Of a stretch of DNA of 64,000 nucleotides, positions 44,159 through 54,137 are shown in pieces (the stretch's first letter is position 1; each line of letters opens with the position of its first letter). Source of the stretch: Paracoccaceae bacterium (lineage in GTDB: Bacteria > Pseudomonadota > Alphaproteobacteria > Rhodobacterales > Rhodobacteraceae); NCBI GenBank assembly GCA_020832655.1, contig JAFIEF010000007.1, forward strand, positions 1 through 64,000, given 5' to 3'. The notes beneath the pieces are model-generated. The model saw only the letters and a program-made list of their open reading frames with translations. It did no database searches and had not been told where the DNA came from. The position numbers and the translations under genes were made by a program.

Positions 44159-44232
44159 AACGCCCATGAGCGGCACCCGCCCACCCACCCTTGCACCCCT
44201 CATGGGCGTTGCCCGATGCTGGCGCATCGGGC
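44159..44232 (+). terminator. Two tandem stem-loops downstream of ppsA
   Basis: A 12-bp inverted repeat AACGCCCATGAG (44159-44170) / CTCATGGGCGTT (44199-44210) with a 28-nt loop is followed at once by a 9-bp stem GCCCGATGC (44211-44219) / GCATCGGGC (44224-44232) with a 4-nt loop. No T-run. Probable terminator or 3'-end protection of the ppsA mRNA. Confidence 0.6.
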
Positions 44233-44315
44233 AGGATGTAGCGCGCACCCTATGGCAGTTCCTGTCCGAAACCGCTACTGCTTCACCTGTGTAACAACGA
44301 TAACGGGGCAGGCTG

Positions 44316-45203
44316 GTGGATATTCGCGCGCTTGTAATGGGGCTGGCCTTTGCGCTGATGTGGTCCTCGGCCTTCACTTCGGCGCGGATCATCGTCGCCG
44401 ATGCGCCACCGCTGATGTCGCTGAGCCTGCGCTTCCTGATTTCTGGCCTGATTGGTATCGCCATTGCCCGCGCGCTGGGGCAAAGCTGGCATTTGACGCC
44501 GGCCCAATGGCGCGCGACCTTTCTGTTCGGCCTGTCGCAGAACGCGCTCTATCTGGGGCTGAATTTCATCGCCATGCAGTGGATCGAGGCATCATTGGCC
44601 GCGATCATCGCCTCGACCATGCCGCTTCTGGTGGCGCTGGCAAGCTGGCTGCTGCTGGGCGAAAGGCTGCGCCCGCTGGCAGTGGCGGGGCTGGTTGCAG
44701 GCTTTGGCGGGGTGGCGCTGATCATGGGCGCGCGGCTGGGTGGGGGCGTTGACCTGCTGGGGGTGGCGCTGTGCGTCGCTGGTGTCATCGCGCTGAGCGT
44801 GGCCACGCTGGCGGTGCGCAGCGCCTCGGCCAGTGGCGGCAATCTGCTGATGATCGTGGGCTTGCAGATGCTGGTGGGGTCTGCGCTGCTGGTCGGTCCG
44901 GCGCTGGCGTTCGAGACATTCGAGGTCACATGGTCCTGGCAGCTACTGGCGGCGTTTAGCTACACCGTTTTTGTGCCTGGGCTGGCGGCGACCTGGGTGT
45001 GGTTCGCGCTGGTGGGCCGTATCGGGGCGGTGCGCGCGGCGAGTTACCACTTTCTTAACCCGTTTTTCGGCGTCGCCGTGGCGGCGTTGCTGCTGTCAGA
45101 GGCGCTGGGCCTGGTCGATGTGATCGGGGTTGCAATCATCATGGCGGGCATTCTGGCGGTACAGCGCGCGCGTATTGCCGTGGCCCTTCCGCCCCGGCGG
45201 TAA
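44316..45203 (+). CDS. EamA-family (DMT superfamily) transporter
   Basis: A 295-residue inner-membrane protein with about ten transmembrane helices, arranged as two EamA repeats (about 6-138 and 150-285). Repeats are marked by ALMWSSAFTSARIIV in helix 1, LGERLRPLAVAGLVAGFGGVALI at the end of the first half and LLLSEALGLVDVIGVAIIMAGILAV at the end of the second. Substrate unknown; the family exports amino acids and other metabolites. The start is a GTG at 44316 preceded by GGGGCAGG. Confidence 0.86.
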   Translation: MDIRALVMGLAFALMWSSAFTSARIIVADAPPLMSLSLRFLISGLIGIAIARALGQSWHLTPAQWRATFLFGLSQNALYLGLNFIAMQWIEASLAAIIASTMPLLVALASWLLLGERLRPLAVAGLVAGFGGVALIMGARLGGGVDLLGVALCVAGVIALSVATLAVRSASASGGNLLMIVGLQMLVGSALLVGPALAFETFEVTWSWQLLAAFSYTVFVPGLAATWVWFALVGRIGAVRAASYHFLNPFFGVAVAALLLSEALGLVDVIGVAIIMAGILAVQRARIAVALPPRR

Positions 45204-45276
45204 CGCCGCATCCGTGCTTGTCACCCGCCTTGCAGCGTGCCACATCATGCGGGCTGAACAGATGCAGGGGGGCACC

Positions 45277-46173
45277 ATGTCAGACGCCGATTTCGACACA
45301 TGCAAGCATAAGGCTGCAAGCTGGTTTCGCGCTTTGCGTGACCAGATCGTCGCGGCGTTCGAGGCGCTGGAGGATGCCCATAGCGATGGCCCCTTGTCTG
45401 ACCGCCCTGCGGGACGGTTCGAGATCCGCGAAACCCGCCGCAGCGGGTCGGATGGCAGCGATGCCGGTGGGGGGCTGATGAGCGTGATGCGCGCAGGCCG
45501 CGTCTTCGAAAAGGTGGGCGTCAATGTCTCGGAGGTTTATGGTCAGTTGGGCGATCAGGCGCAGCGTTCCTTGAGCGCGCGCAGGGAAATTCCGGGGCTG
45601 GAGGCTGATCCGCGCTTCTGGGCCAGCGGCATTTCACTGGTCGCGCATATGCAGAACCCGCATGTGCCCGCGGTGCATATGAACACGCGCATGTTCTGGA
45701 CCCCCAATGCATGGTGGTTCGGGGGCGGATCGGATCTGAACCCCTGCATCGAGTACCCCGAAGATACGGCAGATTTCCATGCCACGCTGAAGCGCTATTG
45801 CGACCCGCATGGGACGCAGTTGTATCCGCGCTTCAAGGAATGGGCGGATGAGTATTTCTACATCCCGCATCGCAAGCGCGCGCGCGGTGTGGGCGGTATA
45901 TTTTACGACGATTACTGCACCGGCGACTGGCAGGCCGATTTCGCCTTCACGCAGGATGTGGGCCGCGCCTTTCTGCCGGCCTTTCTGGCGCAGGTCGAAA
46001 AGCGGCGCGGCATGGCGTGGTCGGATGCTGACAAGGACACCCAGCTGATCCATCGCGGGCTTTATGCGGAATACAATCTTGTCTATGACCGCGGCACCAA
46101 ATTCGGGCTGCAAACCGGCCATGACCCCGATGCGGTGCTGATGAGCCTGCCGCCCTTTGCGCGCTGGGTCTGA
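45277..46173 (+). CDS. hemF: Oxygen-dependent coproporphyrinogen III oxidase
   Basis: A 298-residue cytoplasmic enzyme that decarboxylates two propionates of coproporphyrinogen III using O2. Diagnostic motifs: RAGRVFEKVGVNVSEVYG, HMQNPHVPAVHMNTRMFW, WWFGGGSDLNPCIEY and GVGGIFYDDYCTGDW. The start at ATG 45277 follows AGGGGGGCACC; the frame is open 49 codons upstream into the transporter gene. The oxygen-independent counterpart HemN is not in the window. Confidence 0.95.
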   Translation: MSDADFDTCKHKAASWFRALRDQIVAAFEALEDAHSDGPLSDRPAGRFEIRETRRSGSDGSDAGGGLMSVMRAGRVFEKVGVNVSEVYGQLGDQAQRSLSARREIPGLEADPRFWASGISLVAHMQNPHVPAVHMNTRMFWTPNAWWFGGGSDLNPCIEYPEDTADFHATLKRYCDPHGTQLYPRFKEWADEYFYIPHRKRARGVGGIFYDDYCTGDWQADFAFTQDVGRAFLPAFLAQVEKRRGMAWSDADKDTQLIHRGLYAEYNLVYDRGTKFGLQTGHDPDAVLMSLPPFARWV

Positions 46174-46211
46174 GTCAGTCTCGGGCGGAACCGAAAGGGC
46201 AGATCAGATCG

Positions 46212-46817
46212 TCAACGCTGGCGCGCGCTGGTTTCGGCGGTGATGTCAAACAGCCGTGCCGACAGGGTGTGACCAAAGCGCATTCCGTCAAGGATCACCG
46301 TGGTTTCCGCCCCCGTGTCATCGCGCACGATCCATTGGCGCAATTCGGTCGGGTTGGCGGAAAATACCAGCCGGATCGACCCATATTGCGGATTGTCCGG
46401 ATCCTGGGCGATGACATTTGTGGTTTCGCCATCCTGATAATGGTTCGTGACCATTCGCGCGCGGCTGAAATCGACGTTGCGGTCCAGAATGATGCTTAGC
46501 GGGGTCTGGCGCAGCGGATATTGGTTCGGCCCCTGATTGGACCGGCCATCAAACACCGCAACCTGACTGCCCCCGGCCATCACAAGCGAATCCTCGGGCG
46601 GGTCATATTCGAACCGCATCCGGCCGGGGCGGCGGATATAAAGCGTGCCGGTCAGGATCGACCCATCGGGGTTGATCTGTGTGAACGCCCCTTCGGCGGT
46701 GGTGAAGCGGTTGAAATAGGCAGAGATCTCCGACAGCGGGATCGGCTGCGCAAAAGCGGGACGCGCCAGCGCAAGCGCGGGCAGGGACAGGATAAGGGAA
46801 CGACGCGATATACTCAT
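46212..46817 (-). CDS. lolA: Outer-membrane lipoprotein carrier protein LolA-like
   Basis: A 201-residue periplasmic protein. The signal peptide MSISRRSLILSLPALALARPAFA has two Arg and may be Tat-type. The mature part has the LolA half-barrel pattern: FTTAEGAFTQINPDGSILTGTLYIRRPGRMRFEYDPP and a later VDLTVDG-like DDTGAETTVILDGM. LolA shuttles lipoproteins from LolCDE to the outer membrane. The start at 46817 is preferred to 17 upstream codons lacking family similarity. Convergent with hemF. Confidence 0.86.
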   Translation of the reverse strand: MSISRRSLILSLPALALARPAFAQPIPLSEISAYFNRFTTAEGAFTQINPDGSILTGTLYIRRPGRMRFEYDPPEDSLVMAGGSQVAVFDGRSNQGPNQYPLRQTPLSIILDRNVDFSRARMVTNHYQDGETTNVIAQDPDNPQYGSIRLVFSANPTELRQWIVRDDTGAETTVILDGMRFGHTLSARLFDITAETSARQR

Positions 46818-46910
46818 GCAATTGCGATACTGCATCTTGCGCGCGCAGCAAAGCCGTTCCGCGCTCACGCCCGCTACACAAGGCAGCGAGGAAAGGGCAG
46901 GCGCAGGGCG

Positions 46911-46951
46911 TTGTCACGGAAATAAAATTGAAGCCTAAAATATTTAAGCTT
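46911..46951 (+). promoter_or_regulatory. Putative promoter and 21-bp palindrome of the anthranilate operon
   Basis: TTGTCA (46911-46916) and TAAAAT (46936-46941) are 19 bp apart. Overlapping the -10 hexamer is an imperfect palindrome from 46931 to 46951 with arms AAGCcTAAA and TTTAaGCTT, where 16 of 21 positions match its own reverse complement. It lies 51 bp before the first gene and fits the size of a MarR-type operator; the operon itself encodes a MarR protein. Confidence 0.5.
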
Positions 46952-47002
46952 GAAAAATAAGGCAACCCCAAGCAAACTGGGCCAAACAACAGGGGTGTCC
47001 AG

Positions 47003-49291
47003 ATGAAGATCCTTTGCCTTGGGGGTGGCCCTGCGGGTCTGTATTTCGCGATTTCGATGAAGCTGCGCGACCCGGCGCATCAGGTCACCGTGCTGGAACG
47101 CAACCGGGCCAATGACACCTTTGGCTGGGGGGTAGTGCTGTCGGATGACGCGCTGGAACGGATGAGCCGCAATGACCCCAAATCCACCGACGCGATTCGC
47201 AGCCAGTTCGCCTATTGGGATGACATCGCCGTGGTTCATGCAGGCCACCGCACCGTGTCGGGCGGGCATGGCTTTGCGGGCATTGGGCGCAAGGCCATGC
47301 TGATCCTATTGCAGGAGCGCGCGCGCGAACTTGGCGTCGAGATGCGCTTTGAAACCGAATTCGACAGCGCCGAAGCCTATCGTCACGATTATGATCTGGT
47401 GGTCGCCTGCGACGGGATCAATTCGCGCGTGCGCAGCGAATACGCGGATGTCTTTCGCCCTGATATCGACACGCGCAAATGCAAATTCGTCTGGCTGGGC
47501 ACGCATCAGAAATTCGATGATGCCTTCACCTTCATATTCGAGCGCACCCAACATGGCTGGGTCTGGGCGCATGTCTATCAGTTTGATGACAACACGGCGA
47601 CCTTCATTGTCGAATGCCTGCCCGAAACCTGGGATCGCTGGGGCTTCGAGGCGATGTCGAAAGAAGAAACGGTCGAGACCTGCCGCAAGATTTTCGAGGC
47701 GCATCTGGACGGGCATGACCTGATGTCAAACGCCGCGCATCTGCGCGGTTCTGCCGTCTGGATGCAGTTCCCGCGTGTGATATGCGAGCGCTGGTATCAT
47801 GAAAATGTGGTGCTGATGGGCGATGCGGCGGCGACGGGGCATTTTTCCATCGGGTCGGGGTCGCGGCTTGCCTTCGATTCGGCGATTGCGCTGGCGGAGT
47901 ATCTGCATTCGGAAGCCGACATGCAGACCGCGTTCAAACGCTATCAGGAGGAACGCCGGCTGGAGGTGCTGCGTCTGCAATCGGCGGCGCGCAACAGCCT
48001 TGAATGGTTTGAAGAGGTCGAGCGCTATCTCGACATGCCGCCCTTGCAATTTGCCTATTCGCTGCTGACCCGCAGCCAGCGGATCAGCCATGAAAATCTG
48101 CGCCTGCGTGACCCCGACTGGCTGCGCGCGGCAGAGGACTGGTTTGCCGTTCAAGCGGGCGGGCAGGCGGGCCGCGCACCGATGTTCCAGCCCTATCGCC
48201 TGCGCGATATGGCGCTGAAAAACCGCGTCGTGGTCAGCCCTATGGCGCAATATAAAGCGCAGGATGGCTGCCCCACCGATTGGCATTTCGCGCATTATGC
48301 CGAACGCGCCAAGGGCGGCGCGGGGCTGGTCTATACCGAAATGACCTGTGTGTCCCCCGAAGGCCGCATCACGCCGGGTTGCCCCGGCCTTTATGCGCCC
48401 GAGCATGAAGCGGCCTGGGCGCGGCTGGTGAATTTCGTCCACGCCGAGACTGACGCGAAGATCTGCTGTCAGATCGGCCATTCCGGGCGCAAGGGGTCAA
48501 CGCAGCTGGGTTGGGAAGAAATGGACGCGCCCTTGCCCTCAGGCAACTGGCCGGTCATGAGCGCCAGCGCGGTTCCGTGGTCGGAGCGCAATCAGGTGCC
48601 GCGCGAAATGACCCGCGCCGATATGGATATGGTGCGCGATCAGTTCGTGGCGGCGGCTGAAATGGCCGAACGCGCAGGCTTCGACATGATCGAGCTGCAT
48701 GCCGCGCATGGCTATCTGATTTCCAGCTTCATCAGCCCGGTGTCGAATATTCGCAGCGATGATTATGGCGGCAGCCTTGAAAACCGCCTGCGCTACCCGC
48801 TGGAGGTGTTTGCCGCCATGCGCGCGGTCTGGCCCGCGCATAAGCCGATGTCGGTGCGCATCTCGGCCCATGACTGGCGCGGCGATGACGGGATCACACC
48901 CGAAGATGCGGTGGCGATTGCGCGTGCCTTCTGCGCGGCGGGGGCCGATATCATCGATGTCTCGGCAGGTCAGACCAGCCCCGAGGCGCAGCCGATCTAT
49001 GGGCGCATGTTCCAGACCCCGTTTTCCGACCGCATCCGCAACGAGGCCGGTATCCCCACAATGGCGGTGGGCAATATCTTCGAGGCCGACCATGTCAATT
49101 CGATCCTGATGGCAGGGCGCGCCGATCTGGTCTGTCTGGCCCGCCCGCATCTGGCCAACCCCTACTGGACGCTGCATGCAGCCATCGCGCTGGGCGATAG
49201 CGGCGAGACATGGCCCGCGCCCTATTATCCCGGCCGTGATCAGGCAGCGCGGCTGGCCGCGCGCGAGGCAGAGCAGGTGGGCCGGGTATGA
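47003..49291 (+). CDS. Anthraniloyl-CoA (2-aminobenzoyl-CoA) monooxygenase/reductase
   Basis: A 762-residue fusion enzyme. Residues 1 to about 385 are an FAD monooxygenase of the PHBH type ([17 protein letters not shown] at the start, [24 protein letters not shown] later). From about residue 394 ([24 protein letters not shown]) the rest is an old-yellow-enzyme FMN barrel ([36 protein letters not shown]). This architecture is that of 2-aminobenzoyl-CoA monooxygenase/reductase and salicylyl-CoA 5-hydroxylase; the aminobenzoate-type ligase and kynA in the operon favour the former. It hydroxylates and dearomatises the ring of aminobenzoyl-CoA with O2 and NADH. Its end overlaps the SDR start by four bases. 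Confidence 0.9.
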   Translation: MKILCLGGGPAGLYFAISMKLRDPAHQVTVLERNRANDTFGWGVVLSDDALERMSRNDPKSTDAIRSQFAYWDDIAVVHAGHRTVSGGHGFAGIGRKAMLILLQERARELGVEMRFETEFDSAEAYRHDYDLVVACDGINSRVRSEYADVFRPDIDTRKCKFVWLGTHQKFDDAFTFIFERTQHGWVWAHVYQFDDNTATFIVECLPETWDRWGFEAMSKEETVETCRKIFEAHLDGHDLMSNAAHLRGSAVWMQFPRVICERWYHENVVLMGDAAATGHFSIGSGSRLAFDSAIALAEYLHSEADMQTAFKRYQEERRLEVLRLQSAARNSLEWFEEVERYLDMPPLQFAYSLLTRSQRISHENLRLRDPDWLRAAEDWFAVQAGGQAGRAPMFQPYRLRDMALKNRVVVSPMAQYKAQDGCPTDWHFAHYAERAKGGAGLVYTEMTCVSPEGRITPGCPGLYAPEHEAAWARLVNFVHAETDAKICCQIGHSGRKGSTQLGWEEMDAPLPSGNWPVMSASAVPWSERNQVPREMTRADMDMVRDQFVAAAEMAERAGFDMIELHAAHGYLISSFISPVSNIRSDDYGGSLENRLRYPLEVFAAMRAVWPAHKPMSVRISAHDWRGDDGITPEDAVAIARAFCAAGADIIDVSAGQTSPEAQPIYGRMFQTPFSDRIRNEAGIPTMAVGNIFEADHVNSILMAGRADLVCLARPHLANPYWTLHAAIALGDSGETWPAPYYPGRDQAARLAAREAEQVGRV

Positions 49292-50010
49292 GCAGGCGGG
49301 TTCTGGTCACAGGGGCTGGGTCGGGCATTGGCCGCGCGATGGCGCGCGGTTTTGCCGATGCGGGCGATGATGTGGTCATCACCGGGCGGAGGATCGGGGC
49401 GCTGCGCGAAACCGATGACGGGCGCGGCATGACCTGCCGCGTGGCCGATGTGACGGATGAGGCGCAGGTGAGCGCGCTGTTTGACGCGCCCTTTGACGTG
49501 GTCATCGCCAATGCCGGCGGGGGCGGTGCGGGCAGGCTGCGCAACACTACGCTGGCAGATTGGAATCAGACGCTGGCCGTCAATCTGACCGGCACTTTCC
49601 TGACCTTCCGCGCGGGGCTGGCCGATATGCGCGTGGGCGGGCGGTTGATTGCGATCGGATCGACTGCCAGCCTGAAGGGCGGGCCGACCATTGCCGCCTA
49701 TGCCGCCGCAAAGCATGGCGTGCTGGGGCTGGTGCGCTCTGTCGCGCTGGAAGTGGCGAAAAAGGGGATCACCTGCAACGCGATCTGCCCGGGCTTTGTC
49801 GACACGCCCCTGGCGGCGCAGGCGGTGGCCTCGGTGCAGGCGCGGTATGGGCTTGATCACGACGCCGCCACGGCGATGCTGGTCGCGGACAACCCGATGG
49901 GCCGCATGATCGCGCCCGAAGAAGTGGTGGCGGCGGCGCTGTTTCTGGCCTCGCCCGCGGCCAGCATGGTCAATGGCCATGCGCTGAGCGTGTCAGGAGG
50001 GGAGATATGA
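49288..50010 (+). CDS. SDR-family 3-hydroxyacyl-CoA dehydrogenase-like protein
   Basis: A 240-residue short-chain dehydrogenase. NAD(P) motif [21 protein letters not shown] at IANAGGGG, the catalytic Ser in IGSTAS and Tyr/Lys in YAAAKHG are present. In this operon it most likely oxidises the hydroxyacyl-CoA intermediate formed after hydration by the enoyl-CoA hydratase. Overlaps both neighbours by four bases (ATGA), so it is coupled to the monooxygenase and the MarR gene. Confidence 0.88.
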   Translation: MSRRVLVTGAGSGIGRAMARGFADAGDDVVITGRRIGALRETDDGRGMTCRVADVTDEAQVSALFDAPFDVVIANAGGGGAGRLRNTTLADWNQTLAVNLTGTFLTFRAGLADMRVGGRLIAIGSTASLKGGPTIAAYAAAKHGVLGLVRSVALEVAKKGITCNAICPGFVDTPLAAQAVASVQARYGLDHDAATAMLVADNPMGRMIAPEEVVAAALFLASPAASMVNGHALSVSGGEI

Positions 50011-50477
50011 GCACCACCAACCCTGCCAATAGTGCTGAGCCGATCTCGAAAACCCGTCTGCGGCTGTGGCTGAAGCTTCTGAAAGCCTCGGGCGAGGTCG
50101 AGGCAGAGCTGCGCCGCCGCCTGCGCGTCGAGTTCGACACCACCTTGCCGCGTTTCGATGTCATGGCGGCGCTGGACCGTGCGCCAGAGGGGTTGCGGAT
50201 GTCCGAAATCTCCGAGCGGCTGCGGGTCTCGAACGGCAATGTCACCGGCATTGTCGAGCGGCTGGTCGAGGAAGGGCTGGCGCTGCGTGTCGCCGTGCCC
50301 GATGACCGCCGCGCCACCTGCGCGCGGCTGACGCCCAAGGGGCGCGAGCTCTTTGCCGTGTTGGCCCGCGCGCATGAAGGCTGGATCAATGACTTGCTGG
50401 GCGGGGTGTCGGGCGATGATCTGGCCGCGCTGTCAGGCCAGATCGACCGGTTGATGCGCCATATGGGAAAGGAATAG
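50007..50477 (+). CDS. MarR-family transcriptional regulator
   Basis: A 156-residue winged helix-turn-helix protein. The DNA-binding part is MSEISERLRVSNGNVTGIVERLVEEGLALR with the wing PDDRRATCARLTPKG. MarR proteins of aromatic CoA pathways commonly repress the operon and are released by the aryl-CoA intermediate, so autoregulation through the palindrome at 46931 is a reasonable inference. It starts in the SDR stop (ATGA) with AGGAGGGG upstream and abuts the next gene without a gap. Confidence 0.87.
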   Translation: MSTTNPANSAEPISKTRLRLWLKLLKASGEVEAELRRRLRVEFDTTLPRFDVMAALDRAPEGLRMSEISERLRVSNGNVTGIVERLVEEGLALRVAVPDDRRATCARLTPKGRELFAVLARAHEGWINDLLGGVSGDDLAALSGQIDRLMRHMGKE

Positions 50478-51281
50478 ATGATGCGCAGCGATGTGACCCA
50501 TTTCCTGTGCCGGATCGATGGGCCAGTGGCTACTGTGGCGCTGGACCGGCCCGAGCGCAAGAACCCGCTGAGCTTCGACAGCTACGCCGAATTGCGCGAC
50601 TGGTTCCGCGATCTGCAATATGATGACAGCGTGCGCGCGGTGATCTTTGCCCCCAATGGCGGCAATTTCAGCTCTGGCGGTGATGTGCATGACATCATCG
50701 GCCCGCTGACGCGGATGAACATGAAGCAATTGCTGGCCTTCACCCGCATGACGGGGGATCTGGTGCGCGCGATGATCGGCTGCGCCAAGCCCGTCATCGC
50801 GGCGGTGGACGGCGTCTGCGCGGGCGCGGGTGCGATTATCGCAATGGCCTCTGATCTGCGTATTGCGACGCCAGAGGCAAAGACCGCGTTCCTGTTCAAC
50901 CGCGTTGGGCTGGCGGGGTGCGATATGGGCGCCTGCGCGATCCTGCCGCGCCTCATCGGGCAGGGGCGGGCGGCAGAGCTATTGTATTTCGGCCGCGCAA
51001 TGAGCGCGCAGGAAGGGCTGGATTGGGGCTTTTTCAACCGCGTGGTGGATCAGCCCGCGCTGATCGAGACCGCGCAGGAAATGGCGCAGCGCATTGCGGA
51101 TGGTCCCGCCTTCGCGAATTCCATGACCAAGACCATGCTGGCGCAGGAATGGTCGATGTCACTCGATCAGGCGCTGGAGGCCGAGGCCCAGGCGCAGGCG
51201 ATCTGCATGCAGGGGCAGGATTTCAAGCGCGCCTATGAGGCATTCGTGGCCAAGCAGCGACCGGTGTTTCAGGGGGATTGA
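50478..51281 (+). CDS. Enoyl-CoA hydratase/isomerase-family protein
   Basis: A 267-residue crotonase-fold enzyme: [20 protein letters not shown], oxyanion-hole segments [10 protein letters not shown] and [21 protein letters not shown], and the C-terminal trimerisation helices. Context suggests hydration (or ring hydrolysis) of the alicyclic enoyl-CoA made by the monooxygenase/reductase and the dehydrogenase. AAAGGAATAG precedes ATG 50478, with a second in-frame ATG right after it. Followed by an 84-bp gap with a repeat-like element. Confidence 0.88.
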   Translation: MMRSDVTHFLCRIDGPVATVALDRPERKNPLSFDSYAELRDWFRDLQYDDSVRAVIFAPNGGNFSSGGDVHDIIGPLTRMNMKQLLAFTRMTGDLVRAMIGCAKPVIAAVDGVCAGAGAIIAMASDLRIATPEAKTAFLFNRVGLAGCDMGACAILPRLIGQGRAAELLYFGRAMSAQEGLDWGFFNRVVDQPALIETAQEMAQRIADGPAFANSMTKTMLAQEWSMSLDQALEAEAQAQAICMQGQDFKRAYEAFVAKQRPVFQGD

Positions 51282-51309
51282 GCGGGTGCGCGCGGCATGC
51301 GCCGCGCCC

Positions 51310-51346
51310 GGCCTTCGGCCAGATGAGTATTTGAGGCAAGATGAAA
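51310..51346. repeat. Putative dispersed intergenic element
   Basis: GGCC-TTC-GGCC followed by AGATGAGTATTTGAGGCAAG and ATGAAA lies in the only sizeable gap of the anthranilate operon. From memory, closely similar sequences recur between genes in Rhodobacteraceae genomes; only one copy occurs in this window, so this is not proven here. Confidence 0.35.
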
Positions 51347-51365
51347 CATGCGAAGGGGGTGCGTG

Positions 51366-52520
51366 ATGAGTGATCAAAGCTTTCTGCACTGGCCGTTTTT
51401 CGAAGACCGGCATCGCGCGCTGGCCGCGCAGGCGGAAGACTGGGCGCGCGCGCATCTGGGTGGGCTGGATCATGGCGATGCTGATGCCACCTGCCGCGAT
51501 CTGGTTGCCGCGCTGGGGCAGGCGGGGTTCTTGCAGCACACCGGCGCAGAGGATGGGCGGCTGGATGTGCGCAGCCTGTGCCTGATGCGCGAGGTACTGG
51601 CGCGCCATGACGGGCTGGCCGATTTCGCCTTTGCCATGCAGGGGCTGGGCACGGGGGCGGCCTCGCTGTTTGGGACAGCAGAACAAAAGGCGCGCTGGTT
51701 GCCTGAAACACGGGCGGGCCGGGTGATTGCGGCCTTTGCGCTGACCGAACCGCATTCGGGGTCGGATGTCGCCAATTCGTCCTTGAGCGCGGTGGCCGAT
51801 GGCGATGATTATGTGCTCAATGGCGAAAAGACCTGGATATCGAATGGCGGCATCGCGGGGCTTTACACGCTCTTTGCGCGCACAGGCGAGGGGCCGGGGG
51901 CAAAGGGGCTGTCGTGCTTTCTGATCACGCCCGATATGGCGGGGTTTGAGGTGGCAGAGCGGCTGGACACCATTGCCCCCCACCCGCTGGCGCGGTTGCG
52001 GCTGGTTGATCTGCGGGTGCCGAAATCTGCGATGATCGGCGCGCCGGGGCAGGGCTTTGCCATTGCGATGTCGGTGCTTGATGTGTTCCGCGCCACAGTG
52101 GCGGCCGCCGCGCTGGGCTTTGCTCGCCGCGCGCTGGATGAAGCGCTGGACCGCGTCACCACTCGGCGCATCGGGGGCGCGCCGCTGATTGATTTGCAGA
52201 TGGTGCAGGGTCATATCGCCAATATGGCGCTGGATGTGGATGCCAGCGCGCTGTTGGTCTATCGCGCCGCCTGGGCCAAGGATAGCGGGGCTGCACGCGT
52301 CACGCGCGAGGCAGCGATGGCGAAGCTGTTTGCCACGGATCAGGCTCAGCAGGTGATTGATTGCGCCGTGCAGTTGCATGGCGGTGACGGGGTGCGTTCG
52401 GGCGAAACGGTGGAACGGCTCTACCGCGAAATCCGTGCCCTGCGCATTTATGAAGGCGCATCCGATGTGCAGCGTGTGGTCATCGCGCGCCAGACTCTGG
52501 CCGCCTATCAGGGAGGGTAA
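51366..52520 (+). CDS. Acyl-CoA dehydrogenase
   Basis: A 384-residue FAD enzyme. Family signatures: [51 protein letters not shown] and the C-terminal [17 protein letters not shown], where Glu 363 is the expected catalytic base. In this operon it would oxidise the alicyclic acyl-CoA formed from 2-aminobenzoyl-CoA before hydration. GAAGGGGGTGCGTG precedes ATG 51366. Three bases before the CoA ligase gene. Confidence 0.9.
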   Translation: MSDQSFLHWPFFEDRHRALAAQAEDWARAHLGGLDHGDADATCRDLVAALGQAGFLQHTGAEDGRLDVRSLCLMREVLARHDGLADFAFAMQGLGTGAASLFGTAEQKARWLPETRAGRVIAAFALTEPHSGSDVANSSLSAVADGDDYVLNGEKTWISNGGIAGLYTLFARTGEGPGAKGLSCFLITPDMAGFEVAERLDTIAPHPLARLRLVDLRVPKSAMIGAPGQGFAIAMSVLDVFRATVAAAALGFARRALDEALDRVTTRRIGGAPLIDLQMVQGHIANMALDVDASALLVYRAAWAKDSGAARVTREAAMAKLFATDQAQQVIDCAVQLHGGDGVRSGETVERLYREIRALRIYEGASDVQRVVIARQTLAAYQGG

Positions 52521-52523
52521 CTC

Positions 52524-54137
52524 ATGCGACGCAGCGCGCATATTGACACATTCACCCGCGACAACCTGCCCGACCGGGCCTTGTGGCCCGATTTGCTGCT
52601 GGAGGGGTTCGACTATCCCGACCGGCTGAATGCCGCGGTCGAGCTGACAGATGCGATGGTGGCGCGGGGTTTTGGCGATCACACCGCGCTGATCGGCAAT
52701 GGACGGCGGCGCACCTACAAGGAACTGGCCGACTGGACCAACCGTCTGGCGCATGTGCTGGTCGAGGATCTGGGCGTCAAACCCGGCAACCGCGTGCTGA
52801 TCCGTTCGGCCAACAACCCGGCGATGGTGGCGTGCTGGCTGGCCGCGACCAAGGCCGGCGCGGTGGTCGTGAACACCATGCCGATGATGCGCGCGGGCGA
52901 GCTTTCGAAATATGTCGATGCCGCCGAGATCACCCATGCGCTGTGCGACACGCGGCTGATGGACGAGTTGGCGCAATGCGCCAAGCATAGCCGTTTTCTG
53001 AAAACGGTGGCGGGGTTTGACGGCACCGCCAATCATGATGCCGAACTTGACCGGCTGGCGCTGCAAAAGCCGGTTCGGTTCGACGCGGTGCAGACCGCGC
53101 AGGATGATGTCGCGCTGATCGGCTTTACATCCGGGTCAACCGGGGAACCCAAGGGCACGCTGCATTTTCACCGTGACTTGCTGATCATCGCTGATGGCTA
53201 TGCGCACGAGGTGCTGGGGGTGACGCCTGAAGATGTGTTTGTGGGTTCGCCCCCCTTGGCCTTCACCTTCGGGCTTGGCGGGCTGGCGATCTTTCCCTTG
53301 CGCTTTGGCGCGGCGGCAACGCTGCTGGAGCAGGCCACACCCCCCAACATGATAGAGATCATCGAGACCTATCGTGCCACTGTCTGTTTCACGGCGCCCA
53401 CGGCCTATCGCGCGATGTTGGCCGCGATGGAGGATGGCGCCGATCTGTCATCGCTGCGCGCTGCCGTGTCTGCGGGCGAAACCCTGCCCGCACCGGTCTA
53501 TCAGCAATGGATCGACAAGACCGGCAAGCCCATGCTGGACGGGATCGGCGCGACCGAATTGCTGCATATCTTCATCACCAACCGCTTTGACGATCACCGC
53601 CCGGCCTGCACCGGCAAGCCTGTCAGTGGCTATGAAGCGAAGGTCATCGGCCCGGACGGGCAGGAACTGCCGCATGGCGAGGTCGGGCGGCTGGCGGTGC
53701 GCGGCCCAACGGGCTGCCGCTATCTGCGCGGGGACCGGCAGGGTGACTATGTGCAGGGCGGCTGGAATGTGACAGGGGATGCCTTTGTGCAGGACGCGGA
53801 TGGCTATTTCCACTTTGCCGCGCGCAATGACGACATGATCATTTCGTCAGGCTACAACATTGCCGGGCCAGAGGTCGAGGCCGCGCTTCTGGCGCATGAG
53901 GCGGTGGCAGAATGCGCCGTGATCGGCCTGCCGGATGAAGCTCGCGGCGCGATCGTGCAGGCGCATGTGGTTCTGAGTGCGGAGTTCGCGCCTTCAGAAG
54001 AACTGGCGAAGATCCTGCAAGACCACGTCAAGGCGATGATTGCCCCCTTCAAATATCCGCGTTCAGTGATATTCACCGACACGCTGCCCAAAACCCCGAC
54101 TGGCAAGATCCAGCGCTTCAGATTGCGAGATCAATGA
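52524..54137 (+). CDS. 2-aminobenzoate-CoA ligase (benzoate-CoA ligase family)
   Basis: A 537-residue ANL-superfamily ligase. AMP-binding motif IGFTSGSTGEPKGTLHF at about residue 195, the acid motif DGIGATELLHIFITN, NVTGDAFVQDADGYFHFAARNDDMIISSGYNIAG and the C-terminal lysine motif PKTPTGKIQRFRLRDQ are present. It activates an aromatic acid with ATP and CoA; the anthraniloyl-CoA monooxygenase and kynA in the same operon point to anthranilate as substrate. The end overlaps kynA by four bases. Confidence 0.9.
   Translation: MRRSAHIDTFTRDNLPDRALWPDLLLEGFDYPDRLNAAVELTDAMVARGFGDHTALIGNGRRRTYKELADWTNRLAHVLVEDLGVKPGNRVLIRSANNPAMVACWLAATKAGAVVVNTMPMMRAGELSKYVDAAEITHALCDTRLMDELAQCAKHSRFLKTVAGFDGTANHDAELDRLALQKPVRFDAVQTAQDDVALIGFTSGSTGEPKGTLHFHRDLLIIADGYAHEVLGVTPEDVFVGSPPLAFTFGLGGLAIFPLRFGAAATLLEQATPPNMIEIIETYRATVCFTAPTAYRAMLAAMEDGADLSSLRAAVSAGETLPAPVYQQWIDKTGKPMLDGIGATELLHIFITNRFDDHRPACTGKPVSGYEAKVIGPDGQELPHGEVGRLAVRGPTGCRYLRGDRQGDYVQGGWNVTGDAFVQDADGYFHFAARNDDMIISSGYNIAGPEVEAALLAHEAVAECAVIGLPDEARGAIVQAHVVLSAEFAPSEELAKILQDHVKAMIAPFKYPRSVIFTDTLPKTPTGKIQRFRLRDQ

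Noticed and set aside
41399-44464. A 1021-codon minus-strand open frame opposite ppsA
   Set aside because: It mirrors the GC-rich codon pattern of ppsA, has low-complexity Arg/His/Pro-rich sequence and matches no family; ppsA on the plus strand is certain.
51159-53066. A 635-codon minus-strand frame opposite the acyl-CoA dehydrogenase and ligase genes
   Set aside because: Antisense shadow of two well-supported operon genes.
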